Assembly: GCA_002469805.1 (NCBI GenBank) | Contig: DKNW01000135.1 | Span: 1 to 25,228, forward strand | Direction of reading: 5' to 3' | DNA from: Rhodobiaceae bacterium UBA7378 | Lineage (GTDB): Bacteria; Pseudomonadota; Alphaproteobacteria; RS24 | Length of the DNA: 25,228 nucleotides | Shown here: positions 16,552 to 24,516 of the stretch, piece after piece | Numbering within the stretch: position 1 is the stretch's first letter | Layout of the letters: each line of letters starts with the position of its first letter | The notes under the pieces: generated by a model | Database searches by the model: none | What the model was told of the DNA's origin: nothing | The model's input: only the letters and a program-made list of their open reading frames with translations | Translations under genes and position numbers: made by a program

Positions 16552-17144
16552 GCCCGCGCCGCCGGGTGGATGTTTTTTGATGGGTGCGTGCGCGCCAGAA
16601 AATTCGTCACGATGCACCGGCCTTGCGGGGTGAGCACGGATTCTGGATGAAATTGCACGCCATAAAGCGGCGCGCTGCGATGCGTGAGGCCCATGATTTC
16701 GCCATTGCCGCTATGCGCTGTCGCTGACATGCAGGCGGGTAAATCTGAAACAATAAGGGCATGATAGCGTCCGGCATTAAAAGGGTTGGGCATGTTGCTA
16801 AAAAGCGTGCCACCTTCATGCGATATGGGCGCGGATTTGCCATGCATTGGCTCGCGCGCACGCGTTACGGTGCCGCCATATGCTGCTGCCAAAGCCAAAT
16901 GACCGAGGCACACGCCCAAAATGGGTACGCGCCCGTCCAGCAAGTTTATCAAGGGCATGCTCACACCCGTATTTTCTGGCCCACCGGGACCGGGTGACAG
17001 AATAATGCCGTCAGGGTTCAAAGCCACGACGTCGCCCGCTGATACGTCATCTTGATTGATGATACGGGTCTCGTGGCCCGCTTCGCGCACATACCGGGCC
17101 AGTGTTTCGACAAAACTGTCGTAATGGTCGATTACGACAATCAT
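16548..17144 (-). CDS. pabA: Glutamine amidotransferase subunit of aminodeoxychorismate synthase (PabA)
   Basis: A 198-residue class I glutamine amidotransferase (PabA/TrpG family) that supplies ammonia to PabB. MIVVIDHYDSFVETLARYV and ILSPGPGGPENTG are typical. The triad is Cys79 in GVCLGH, His167 and Glu169 in VQFHPES, and GRYHALIV is also conserved. The residue after CLGH is Leu83, where Gln is nearly constant; that Gln contacts substrate glutamine in carbamoyl phosphate synthetase. The codon is TTG, two changes away from CAA or CAG. ATG 17144 overlaps the pabB stop as ATGA and the gene overlaps pabC by 4 bp, so the three are coupled. In organisms with one such subunit it also serves anthranilate synthase, but pabB next door argues for folate. 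Confidence 0.88.
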   Translation of the reverse strand: MIVVIDHYDSFVETLARYVREAGHETRIINQDDVSAGDVVALNPDGIILSPGPGGPENTGVSMPLINLLDGRVPILGVCLGHLALAAAYGGTVTRAREPMHGKSAPISHEGGTLFSNMPNPFNAGRYHALIVSDLPACMSATAHSGNGEIMGLTHRSAPLYGVQFHPESVLTPQGRCIVTNFLARTHPSKNIHPAARA

Positions 17145-18640
17145 GCCGAGCGCACACGGGTTGTGTGGGAGGTGAGCGCGGCCATCAGCCCGGATGCCTT
17201 GTCCAGCGTTTCTTCATATTCTGCGGTTGCGTGGCTGTCCGCGACAATGCCGCCGCCGACCTGAAAATAAATGTCGCGGCCCATGATCACTGCGGTGCGT
17301 ATCAGAATGTTCGTGTCCATATGGCCGTCAAACCCGATATACCCCATCGCCCCGCAATACGGCCCTCTAGCGTGGCGTTCCAGTTCTGCAATCACACCCA
17401 TGGCCTGAATTTTTGGCGCGCCGGTGATGGAGCCGCCGGGAAAACTGTCGCGCAGGGCATCGAGCGGCGTGGTGCCAGGGCGCAGGCACCCCCGCACGGT
17501 CGACACTAAATGATGCACGTTTGAAAACCTCTCGAGCACACATAATTGCGGCACCTCGATCGAGTTATCGACGCAATTCTTGGCTAGGTCGTTGCGCAAC
17601 AAGTCCACAATCATTGTGTTTTCTGCGCGGTCTTTTTCGCTGGCCAGCAGATCGGCAGAAATTTTCTGATCTTCTTCGGGTGTGGCACCACGCGGCCGCG
17701 TGCCTTTGATCGGACGACTTTCTATGTCGCCATCTGTGCATGCCAGAAAGCGCTCGGGCGACGCCGAAGCCAACGCCCAGCCGTCGTAACAAGCAAATGC
17801 CGAAAATGGTGCCGGGCTCAGTTGACGCAGCCGCCGATAATAATCAAAGGCTGTGTCTGCGGCATCGAGATGCGCGTGGAAGCGCTGCGCAATATTTGCC
17901 TGAAAAATTTCCCCGTCCAATATGCGCGTAACGACGTTTTCGACCACTTGCTTGAACTCATCTGCGGCGAAATCGCTGTGCGGCAGGTTTGCAGGTTCAC
18001 CCATGCCTTTACCCGTGATTCTAGCCGCATTTCCCTTCATTTTCGCTGCTGGGTGAGGGTCACGAAGCGGATTAAGATGCGTCTGCCAGCAGGCAATATC
18101 CTGCTCTGCGCGTTGTCGGCGGTCGTCCGGCGATGTCCCCGGCAAGCCGGTCGCGATGATGAAAGTGCGGCGCGCCTGATTGTCGAAAGCGACAACCGTT
18201 GGGTACAGACCCAGCACAAGACCGGGCAAATTCAGATCGTCTTGTGCCATGCGGGAAATATTTTCCGGCATCGGATGTAGACCGGAAGCGAGATCATAGC
18301 CGAAAAACCCTGCCAGCCCGCCTCTGAAGGTTGGCAGGCATGCGTCGACCTTTGCCGGTATCTTGTCCCATGTGCCAGCACCGGCCATTAGCGCGGCGCG
18401 GGCTTGTTCGAAAAACTGTTGGGCTTGCTCGGGCGGCCCGGAAATAATTTCATAAGGGGCGGTCGCAATATAGCTGGCGCGGGACAAGGCATGGTCCGCG
18501 TCGCTTGAATCGAGCCATAGCGCGTGCGGGCTATTTGCGTGGGGCAGAAAGGCGATCTCTGGGTCAACCCAGCCTACCTCACAGATGACCCCGCCATCCG
18601 CATCGGCATAAAACAGCATGTCGGTCTCTGGTGTTGGCAT
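17141..18640 (-). CDS. pabB: Aminodeoxychorismate synthase component I (PabB)
   Basis: A 499-residue chorismate-binding enzyme that aminates chorismate to 4-amino-4-deoxychorismate. The N-terminal domain spans about 1-215. The chorismate-binding domain starts near DEFKQVVENVVTRILDGEIF and includes QANIAQRF, SASPERFL, DLLRNDLAK, HHLVSTVRG, SFPGGSITGAPK and GGGIVADS. The motif PIKGTRPRG (Lys312) separates PabB from TrpE, which has PIAGT here; Lys is the covalent catalytic residue of PabB. The ATG directly follows the TAA of the cupin gene with no gap, and the 3' end overlaps pabA by ATGA. The context gloB, cupin, pabB, pabA, pabC suggests one transcript feeding folate synthesis. Confidence 0.93.
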   Translation of the reverse strand: MPTPETDMLFYADADGGVICEVGWVDPEIAFLPHANSPHALWLDSSDADHALSRASYIATAPYEIISGPPEQAQQFFEQARAALMAGAGTWDKIPAKVDACLPTFRGGLAGFFGYDLASGLHPMPENISRMAQDDLNLPGLVLGLYPTVVAFDNQARRTFIIATGLPGTSPDDRRQRAEQDIACWQTHLNPLRDPHPAAKMKGNAARITGKGMGEPANLPHSDFAADEFKQVVENVVTRILDGEIFQANIAQRFHAHLDAADTAFDYYRRLRQLSPAPFSAFACYDGWALASASPERFLACTDGDIESRPIKGTRPRGATPEEDQKISADLLASEKDRAENTMIVDLLRNDLAKNCVDNSIEVPQLCVLERFSNVHHLVSTVRGCLRPGTTPLDALRDSFPGGSITGAPKIQAMGVIAELERHARGPYCGAMGYIGFDGHMDTNILIRTAVIMGRDIYFQVGGGIVADSHATAEYEETLDKASGLMAALTSHTTRVRSA

Positions 18641-19084
18641 TTAATTATCCGCCTGGCGGGTGCCGCGCGGCGTGGGATACCAATCCAATGCGGCATATTC
18701 TGCAGTGGCGGGGTGTCTAAGGTCTGGCGCCGGCGCGTATTCAATACGCATCAGGCTCCAGCGCCCCAGCGTCTCACCAGTGTGCCAAACCTGTTCGGCT
18801 ATCACGGCATCGGTGCGCGATGCATCAAGGTGAAATGCCTGCGCGTCGTGTCCGTCGGGCGACACAGTAAGTGCCAGCGGCGCACCAGCCAGCCAAAGCC
18901 AGACCTGGCGGGCCGTATTGCGCTGCCACGCAAGCAAATCGCCTGCCCCCAGCAAAACGAGGCGCTGGGCGGGGTCGTCAATGTTTTCAAAATACCCGTC
19001 TGCATGCTTGGTCAGGTTTAACGCGTTCGCCACATCCGTCATCGCCTTGTCGGGAGAAATATCGCGCGGGGGCGTGGTGGGCAT
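18641..19084 (-). CDS. Cupin_5 (DUF985) family protein
   Basis: A 147-residue protein matching the general pattern of DUF985 cupins: an N-terminal helix ending LNLTKHADGYFENI (compare L.L.PHPEGGYF.E), then VWLWLAGAPLALTVSPDG (compare WH...AGAPLEL...PDG), EQVWHTGETLGRWSLMRIEY, and the C-terminal AEYAALDWYP. Such proteins form small beta-barrels; their substrates are unknown. The start ATG overlaps the gloB stop as TAATG, and pabB begins immediately after its TAA, so it is translated in step with both. The usual EGGYF motif is eroded to DGYF here. Confidence 0.72.
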   Translation of the reverse strand: MPTTPPRDISPDKAMTDVANALNLTKHADGYFENIDDPAQRLVLLGAGDLLAWQRNTARQVWLWLAGAPLALTVSPDGHDAQAFHLDASRTDAVIAEQVWHTGETLGRWSLMRIEYAPAPDLRHPATAEYAALDWYPTPRGTRQADN

Positions 19085-19854
19085 TAAAAGCTATCCTTGC
19101 GTGAACGGATTTCGGCAAACACGTCAACATCCGCAGCATCGGTCATATTGAGATGTGCGCGGATGCCTGCATCATGGGGGCGTAAAAAAGGATTGGTTGC
19201 ACGTTCAAGACCAATTTCGGTTGGCACCGTTGGCTTGCCGTCCTCACGTAGCGCCGTTATCTGGCGCACACGTTCTTGTAAGTCGGCATTATCCGGATCG
19301 ACGCTGATTGCAAAAGCCGCATTCGCGGCCGTATATTCATGCGCGCAATAAATCGTTGTGCCGTCTGGCAGGTCAGTCAGCTTTTGCAGGCTTGCCCACA
19401 TTTGCGCCATCGTGCCTTCGAACACGCGCCCGCACCCTAGGGCGAACAGGCTGTCACCAACAAATGCGTTGTGCGTCTCGGGCAGGTGATAAGCAATATG
19501 GCCGAGCGTATGACCGCCGACATTGAGCACGCTAACCGCATGCTCGCCCAGCGACAGTTTGTCGCCATCATCCACCGCGACATCTATACCCGGAATTTTA
19601 TCGGCTTCACCGGCTGGGCCGATGATCTGGCATCCAGTCTTTTCTTTGATCTCCAGATTATTGCCTGCATGGTCGAAATGATGATGCGTGTTCCATATAT
19701 GGCTAAGCTGCCAACCGCGCGCGTCGAGCGCCTGCATGACAGGGCCGGTTTCCGGCGTGTCGATACATGCGGTTTGGCCGCTTTTTGGGTCGTGGACAAG
19801 AAACCCATAATTGTCGCTTAGACAGGCAAATTGTGCAATTTCGATGGTACGCAT
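19084..19854 (-). CDS. gloB: Hydroxyacylglutathione hydrolase (glyoxalase II)
   Basis: A 256-residue metallo-beta-lactamase-fold enzyme that hydrolyses S-lactoylglutathione to lactate and glutathione, the second step of methylglyoxal detoxification. The metal motif THHHFDH gives His57, His59, Asp61 and His62. GGHTLGH holds the next His, VGDSLF the bridging Asp134, and CAHEYT His172. GCGRVFEGT and the C-terminal LERATNPFLR region (the HAGH C-terminal domain binding glutathione) confirm glyoxalase II rather than a generic beta-lactamase-fold protein. GGGAG lies 7-8 bases before the ATG. It is the first gene of the five-gene minus-strand unit and is divergent from the methyltransferase, separated by 69 bp. 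Confidence 0.95.
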   Translation of the reverse strand: MRTIEIAQFACLSDNYGFLVHDPKSGQTACIDTPETGPVMQALDARGWQLSHIWNTHHHFDHAGNNLEIKEKTGCQIIGPAGEADKIPGIDVAVDDGDKLSLGEHAVSVLNVGGHTLGHIAYHLPETHNAFVGDSLFALGCGRVFEGTMAQMWASLQKLTDLPDGTTIYCAHEYTAANAAFAISVDPDNADLQERVRQITALREDGKPTVPTEIGLERATNPFLRPHDAGIRAHLNMTDAADVDVFAEIRSRKDSF

Positions 19855-19923
19855 TGTCGCGCTCCCTAGTTAAATATCAGCCCCTTCTGGCGTGGGGTCT
19901 TTTAGGAGTATACTGTTCTGAAC

Positions 19924-20685
19924 ATGGCTGTCGACATTCTCGAACTTGCTGAATTTTATGCTGGCTCCGATGGGGCGCGCGCTTGCGTGCAAATTGTGCA
20001 CAAAATAGATGCTGCATGGCCCGACCCCAAGGAAGAGCCGGTGTTGGGATATGGCTATGTTTTGCCCTATGCAGACGCGCTATGGCCGAATGCGACATGG
20101 CACTTGTGCATGCCTGCGCAACAGGGCGTTCTAGTGGAGACACGTCCCAATGGCGTGCGTTCGGCTCTGGTAGATGAGAGCTTGCTGCCATTGCGCGATG
20201 GCGCGCTGGGCCGTGCGATTATTATTCATGGCCTCGAAGCGGCAAACCACAGCGATGCGCTGCTGGGTGAAATCTGGCGGGTTCTGGTTCCTAACGGGCG
20301 GGCCATGTTTGTGGTGCCCAACCGGACGGGCATGTGGGCGCGGCGCGATGCAAACCCATTTGGTGCGGGGCGTCCGTTTAGCCGCCGACAGTTAAAGCGC
20401 CAGCTTCAGGCTGCCGGATTTTCAATAGCCAGCATTCGACCAGCCCTCATGCTGCCGCCGTTTTTGCCGAAATTCATGGTGCGGGCGCTGGCGCCAATTG
20501 AGCGGGTGTTGGAGGCTCTGCTGCCGCAAATTGGCGGCGTATGGGTTGTTGACATCGTCAAACAAGTGCCCGCCCCTATTCGGGCAAAGCGGCGTCAAAA
20601 TGTGGCGATGGGGGCATCGGTGCGGCCAGCGTTTTCGCGAGGGATATTGCAGCGCGCGTCTGCGCCTCCCAAATCAGCGCGTTAA
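19924..20685 (+). CDS. Class I methyltransferase-like protein with eroded SAM motif
   Basis: A 253-residue protein related to the small methyltransferase family often found beside gloB in alphaproteobacteria. The order is an N-terminal helix, the motif I region VLGYGYVLPYAD (40-51), LPLRDGALGRAIIIHGLE (88-105), WRVLVPNGRAMFVVPNR (118-134), GMWARRDANPFGAGRPFS, and a basic C-terminal tail. Motif I lacks the usual D.G.G.G pattern. ATG 19924 has AGGAG 15 bases upstream, rather far; a CTG at 19918 would be better spaced. A TATACT at 19909-19914 could be a -10, but no matching -35 is clear. The end overlaps metW by 12 bp. Substrate is unknown. Confidence 0.78.
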   Translation: MAVDILELAEFYAGSDGARACVQIVHKIDAAWPDPKEEPVLGYGYVLPYADALWPNATWHLCMPAQQGVLVETRPNGVRSALVDESLLPLRDGALGRAIIIHGLEAANHSDALLGEIWRVLVPNGRAMFVVPNRTGMWARRDANPFGAGRPFSRRQLKRQLQAAGFSIASIRPALMLPPFLPKFMVRALAPIERVLEALLPQIGGVWVVDIVKQVPAPIRAKRRQNVAMGASVRPAFSRGILQRASAPPKSAR

Positions 20686-21312
20686 TTCTAGAACGACCAA
20701 TTCGGCCGTTAAATTTTGCCACGCTGATGGGCGGCCTGATGTGCGGCTGACTTTGCCTTTTGTCACCGTGAGGCATGTCTCGACTCGCAAGGAAACGGCG
20801 TCGCATAAATCAATGAGATCGAGCATGCTGCACAGATGAATATTGGCTGTTTCATACCAACTGGCCGACAGTGCTCGTGTTTCAGGCATACGTCCACGCA
20901 AGGCAAGGTCGAGACGAATTTTCCAATGCCCGAAATTCGGGATTGATACGATCAGCCGCGATCCGATGCGCGACATTTCAATTAGCACGTCTTTCGGGCG
21001 CTGGGTGGCTTGCAGGGTTTGGCTCAAAATAACTGTATCGAAGCCCTGATCAGGGTAATAAGACAGGTCTGTATCGGCATTGCCCTGAACCACGGACAGC
21101 CCGCGCGCCACGCACGCGTTCACACCCTGCTGACTCAGCTCAAGGCCACGCGCATCGGCACCGCGTTCATTGACCAGAAGCTCCATTAATTGCCCATTGC
21201 CGCAACCGATATCGAGCACGCGCGTTTGCGGTTCGACAAGATCGGCGATTAGCTTGAGGTCAATTCGGTTTTCGGCCAAGTTACCATTGGCGTTGGCGCG
21301 CGGGTCAATCAT
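20674..21312 (-). CDS. metW: MetW, methionine biosynthesis protein
   Basis: A 212-residue class I SAM-fold protein of the MetW family, which works with MetX in methionine synthesis. [16 protein letters not shown] (31-46) is an intact motif I, followed by [20 protein letters not shown] and [13 protein letters not shown], then [20 protein letters not shown], which is the MetW signature. ATG 21312 lies inside the last codons of metX (8-bp overlap), so the pair is translationally coupled. In other bacteria MetX depends on MetW for activity. The stop overlaps the convergent methyltransferase. Confidence 0.94.
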   Translation of the reverse strand: MIDPRANANGNLAENRIDLKLIADLVEPQTRVLDIGCGNGQLMELLVNERGADARGLELSQQGVNACVARGLSVVQGNADTDLSYYPDQGFDTVILSQTLQATQRPKDVLIEMSRIGSRLIVSIPNFGHWKIRLDLALRGRMPETRALSASWYETANIHLCSMLDLIDLCDAVSLRVETCLTVTKGKVSRTSGRPSAWQNLTAELVVLELTR

Positions 21313-22477
21313 GCGCGTCTCCCGTGACGGGGTGATTTTGGGCCGGCAGGCCGCGCGCGATTGCTGCGGCACCGAGAAAGCCGACAATCGTTTTTTCCAT
21401 TTCCGGTTCGTCTAGTAAAAACGCGTCATGGCCCTTATCGCTTTCTATCTCGACAAAGCTGACATTGGCTCCTGCCGCATTGAGCGCACGCACCAGCGCA
21501 ATGCTTTCGCTCGTCGGAAACAGCCAATCGCTCGTGAACGAGACAACGCAGAAGCGCGCTGACGTATCCGTAAAGGCATTGGCGAGGTTTCCGCCATGCT
21601 CGGCCGCAAGGTCGAAATAATCCATGGCGCGGGTGATGTATAAATAGCTATTGGCATCAAAACGGTCGACAAAACTAATCCCCTGATGACGCAGATAGCT
21701 CTCGATCTGGAAATCGGCTTCAAATCCATAACTTAGCCGTTCGCGGTCTTGCAGGTTTCTGCCAAATTTGCGCTGCAAGGCGGCTTCCGACAAATAGGTG
21801 ATATGCGCCGCCATGCGGGCCACGGCTAGGCCTTTGCGGGGTTCGGCTTTTTCGGCTGCATAATTGCCACCATGCCAGTCTGGATCGGCAAGAATGGCCT
21901 GACGCCCGACTTCATGAAACGCAATATTTTGCGACGAGTGCCGTGCCGCGGTTGCGATCGGAATCGCTGAAAACACGCGGTCGCCATGCGCGGCTGTCCA
22001 TTGCAGCACCTGCATGCCGCCCATTGACCCGCCAATGACGCAAAACAGATCCGGTATGTCCAGCCGATCCAGCAGCAGGTTTTGCGCGCGCACCATGTCG
22101 CCGATTGTAATGACCGGAAAATCGAGACCATAAGGCGTGCCGTCCGCGCGCAGCGTTGACGGGCCCGTTGACCCCGCGCAGCCGCCCACGACGTTCTGGC
22201 AGATAACAAAATATTTGTCCGTGTCGATAGGCTTGCCCGCACCAACCATATTATCCCACCAGCCGGCGCGTCCGGTCAGCGGGTTGGCACCGCTCGGGTG
22301 ATGGTCGCCGGTCAGCGCATGGCAAATCAATATGGCGTTTGACCTGTCGTCATTGAGCTGACCATAGGTGCGATAGGCGAGCGTCAACGCTTTTAGCACC
22401 GACCCGTTATCCAGGGTCAGCTGTGCGTTTTCGAGAACAAGGTGCTCGCCATTGGCCGAATTTTCATGCCCGGTCAT
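21305..22477 (-). CDS. metX: Homoserine O-acyltransferase (MetX)
   Basis: A 390-residue alpha/beta-hydrolase-fold acyltransferase that activates homoserine for methionine synthesis. [34 protein letters not shown] (nucleophile Ser151), TSDWLFP (Asp) and [14 protein letters not shown] (His) are all present. Whether it uses acetyl-CoA or succinyl-CoA is not settled; many proteobacterial MetX proteins with MetW use succinyl-CoA. ATG 22477 is preferred because GGGGG lies 4 bases upstream; ATG 22513 or TTG 22522 in the same frame lack a ribosome site but would also be compatible. It overlaps metW and is divergent from the chorismate mutase gene. No SAM riboswitch was recognised in the leader. Confidence 0.93.
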   Translation of the reverse strand: MTGHENSANGEHLVLENAQLTLDNGSVLKALTLAYRTYGQLNDDRSNAILICHALTGDHHPSGANPLTGRAGWWDNMVGAGKPIDTDKYFVICQNVVGGCAGSTGPSTLRADGTPYGLDFPVITIGDMVRAQNLLLDRLDIPDLFCVIGGSMGGMQVLQWTAAHGDRVFSAIPIATAARHSSQNIAFHEVGRQAILADPDWHGGNYAAEKAEPRKGLAVARMAAHITYLSEAALQRKFGRNLQDRERLSYGFEADFQIESYLRHQGISFVDRFDANSYLYITRAMDYFDLAAEHGGNLANAFTDTSARFCVVSFTSDWLFPTSESIALVRALNAAGANVSFVEIESDKGHDAFLLDEPEMEKTIVGFLGAAAIARGLPAQNHPVTGDAHD

Positions 22478-22551
22478 ATATCCCCCGACCCGATTGGTAG
22501 GCTGATTTAGCATGATCTGCAAATCGCAATAGACCTGCCAAACTTATCGTT

Positions 22552-22575
22552 TAAATCAATCTTTCCTTTGATTTA
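22552..22575. promoter_or_regulatory. Inverted repeat between metX and chorismate mutase
   Basis: TAAATCAA (22552-22559) and TTGATTTA (22568-22575) are perfect 8-bp inverted copies around an 8-base spacer. They lie between the divergent metX and chorismate mutase genes, the only control region of both. On the plus strand TTGATT (22568-22573) could act as a -35, with TAAGAC 17 bases on. Dimeric regulator site or RNA hairpin are both possible. Confidence 0.45.
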
Positions 22576-22636
22576 CACGCTCTTGCCCCTTAAGACTAGG
22601 CGCTATTGAAAAACACCCATAGCTTTCAGGACAGGC

Positions 22637-23410
22637 ATGGACGAAAACGCGACCAAAACCGGATTGGATGCAGTTCGGGAGCAAATTGATACGCTGGACG
22701 CGCAGCTGCGCGATCTGCTAGTGGCGCGCGCGCGGCTGGTGGAAGATGTGGCGCGCTCGAAGGCGCATGAGCCGGCAACCACGCCGCTGCGTCCGGCGCG
22801 CGAAATACAGCAAATGCAGGCGCTCGTCGACTGGCATGCCAGCCAAAAGCCGCCATTCGGCCTCGCGAGCCTACTGGCGGTGTGGCGCGAAATCATCGGT
22901 GCGGCGCTTGTGCAACAAGGTGGGCTGGACGTGCATGTGTGTGGGCAAACAGCGGCGCTGGCCCGCGATCACTTTGGCACGGCGCTGCAATATCATCTGC
23001 ATGAAAGCGCAGAAGCAGCCGCGCGCGCGTGTGACAATGACCCGCGCGCAGTGGCGGTGGTGCCGCTCGACACGCAATTTATGCCGACGGGAGGTGCCGG
23101 CGTTTTTGCACGCCTGCCAATTTTGCAGCCCGCGGATCGGGGCCAGGGGGAAGGCGCGCACGCAGGCGGGCTTTGCTATGGCGCGGTGTCGGTTGAACCA
23201 CGGGCCGGCATGGTGACGCTGGTGCGCGCGCGCTTGGCGCACGGTGATGCGACCGCCGTCGGCCGCGTGATTGCCCGGAATGGGGCCGACACGCTGGTTG
23301 AAATCCCCGCACTCTTGCACGCCGACGAGATCGCCGATAAATATGGCCCGTCTGTCGTCTGGCTTGGAAATTATGACCTTTTGCATGTTCCCGACGAGCA
23401 GGAGGCGTGA
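22637..23410 (+). CDS. Chorismate mutase (AroQ type) with C-terminal domain of unknown role
   Basis: A 257-residue protein. Residues about 8-92 form a type II (AroQ) chorismate mutase helix bundle: LDAVREQIDTLDAQLRDLL, VARARLVEDVARSK, PLRPAREIQQMQAL. This converts chorismate to prephenate. The remaining 160 residues are not a standard mutase part. DHFGTALQYHLHESAEAAA followed by AVAVVPLD faintly recalls the N-lobe of prephenate dehydratase (FG...S..E...AV..G..VVPIENS), but the catalytic TRF motif and an ACT domain are missing. AGGAC precedes the ATG. It is the first gene of a unit with hisC and tyrA; its stop lies just before the hisC start. Codon use matches its neighbours. Confidence 0.88.
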   Translation: MDENATKTGLDAVREQIDTLDAQLRDLLVARARLVEDVARSKAHEPATTPLRPAREIQQMQALVDWHASQKPPFGLASLLAVWREIIGAALVQQGGLDVHVCGQTAALARDHFGTALQYHLHESAEAAARACDNDPRAVAVVPLDTQFMPTGGAGVFARLPILQPADRGQGEGAHAGGLCYGAVSVEPRAGMVTLVRARLAHGDATAVGRVIARNGADTLVEIPALLHADEIADKYGPSVVWLGNYDLLHVPDEQEA

Positions 23411-23412
23411 GC

Positions 23413-24516
23413 ATGAAACCGGTTCCAAAACAAGGCATACTCGACATGCCGGCTTATGTCGGCGGGCGCGACGCGGTCAAAGGCGTTGCCGAGCCGTATA
23501 AAATGTCGGCCAATGAAAATCCGCTGGGTGCCAGCGCGCACGCATGCGCGGCGCTTGAAAAACCCTTCGACCCGTCGATTTATCCCGACGGGCACGCCAC
23601 CGCCTTACGCATGGGCCTGGCAGAACTGAACGGGCTGAATGCCGACAATATTGTTTGCGGCAACGGGTCGGACGAAATTTTGCAGTTGCTGGCGCAAGCC
23701 TATTTGGGCCCGGGCGATGAGGTGTTGCACACCGAACATGCGTTTTTGATATACAAACTTGCCAGCCGCGCTACGGGCGCCCAGCCAATCGCCGTGCCAG
23801 AAACCGCGTTAACGGCCAATGTCGACACGCTTTTGGCGGCGGTCACGCCGGCCACCCGCATGGTGTTCTTGGCAAATCCGAATAATCCGACCGGCACCAT
23901 GTTGGCGCAGGACGATATTGTGCGTCTGCATGCGGGGCTGGGCGGCGACACGATTTTGGTGCTGGATGGGGCGTATGCCGAATATTGCGACCCGCAAACC
24001 TATCCGGCGGGTTTTGACCTTGTCGAGCGGCACGATAATGTCGTGACCACGCGCACATTTTCCAAAGCCTATGGGCTGGCTGCCTTGCGACTGGGTTGGG
24101 GCTATTGCCCGCCGGATATTGCCGCGGTTTTGAACCGTCTGCGCGGGCCGTTCAACATTAATCAACCCGCTCTGGCGGCGGGTCTTGCTGCGCTTGAGGA
24201 CCAAGCGCATATCGACACCAGCCGCGCGCATAATACGCAATGGCGCGAATGGCTGGCGCAGCAGCTTGGTGGCATCGGGTTTAGCGTGCGGTCGTCTTTT
24301 GCCAATTTTATTTTGGTCGAGTTTGAAAACGGTGAACAGGCCGCCGCCGCCGAAGCGTTTTTATGCGCGCGCGGTGTCATCCCACGCGGCCTCACGGCTT
24401 ATGGTCTACCTCATGCGCTGCGCCTGAGCATTGGTACCGAAGCAGCCAATCGCGCCGCGCTCAGCGCCCTGACGGATTTTGTCAACCAGACAGATGCCGC
24501 GGAGGGGCGCGGATGA
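23413..24516 (+). CDS. hisC: Histidinol-phosphate / aromatic aminotransferase (HisC)
   Basis: A 367-residue fold-type I PLP aminotransferase. SANENPLGAS, YPDGHATALR, NGSDEILQLLAQAYLGPGDE, ANPNNPTGTM, VLDGAYAEY, TFSKAYGLAALRLGWG (PLP Lys in FSK) and LRLSIGT follow in the normal HisC order. Located between chorismate mutase and tyrA, it probably acts on phenylpyruvate or 4-hydroxyphenylpyruvate (or prephenate), perhaps as well as imidazole-acetol phosphate. ATG 23413 is chosen because AGGAGG (23400-23405) is 7 bases upstream; GTG 23407 would be too close. The stop overlaps tyrA as ATGA. Confidence 0.93.
   Translation: MKPVPKQGILDMPAYVGGRDAVKGVAEPYKMSANENPLGASAHACAALEKPFDPSIYPDGHATALRMGLAELNGLNADNIVCGNGSDEILQLLAQAYLGPGDEVLHTEHAFLIYKLASRATGAQPIAVPETALTANVDTLLAAVTPATRMVFLANPNNPTGTMLAQDDIVRLHAGLGGDTILVLDGAYAEYCDPQTYPAGFDLVERHDNVVTTRTFSKAYGLAALRLGWGYCPPDIAAVLNRLRGPFNINQPALAAGLAALEDQAHIDTSRAHNTQWREWLAQQLGGIGFSVRSSFANFILVEFENGEQAAAAEAFLCARGVIPRGLTAYGLPHALRLSIGTEAANRAALSALTDFVNQTDAAEGRG

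Noticed and set aside
17141..18640. Anthranilate synthase component I (TrpE) for the chorismate-binding enzyme
   Set aside because: The motif is PIKGT, the PabB form with catalytic Lys, instead of PIAGT of TrpE. The neighbouring class IV lyase also fits PabB.
22478..22600. SAM-II or SAM-V riboswitch upstream of metX
   Set aside because: The minus-strand leader contains GATTTAA but lacks the downstream GCTAAAA pseudoknot segment and matching P1 stem. Only the inverted repeat is convincing.
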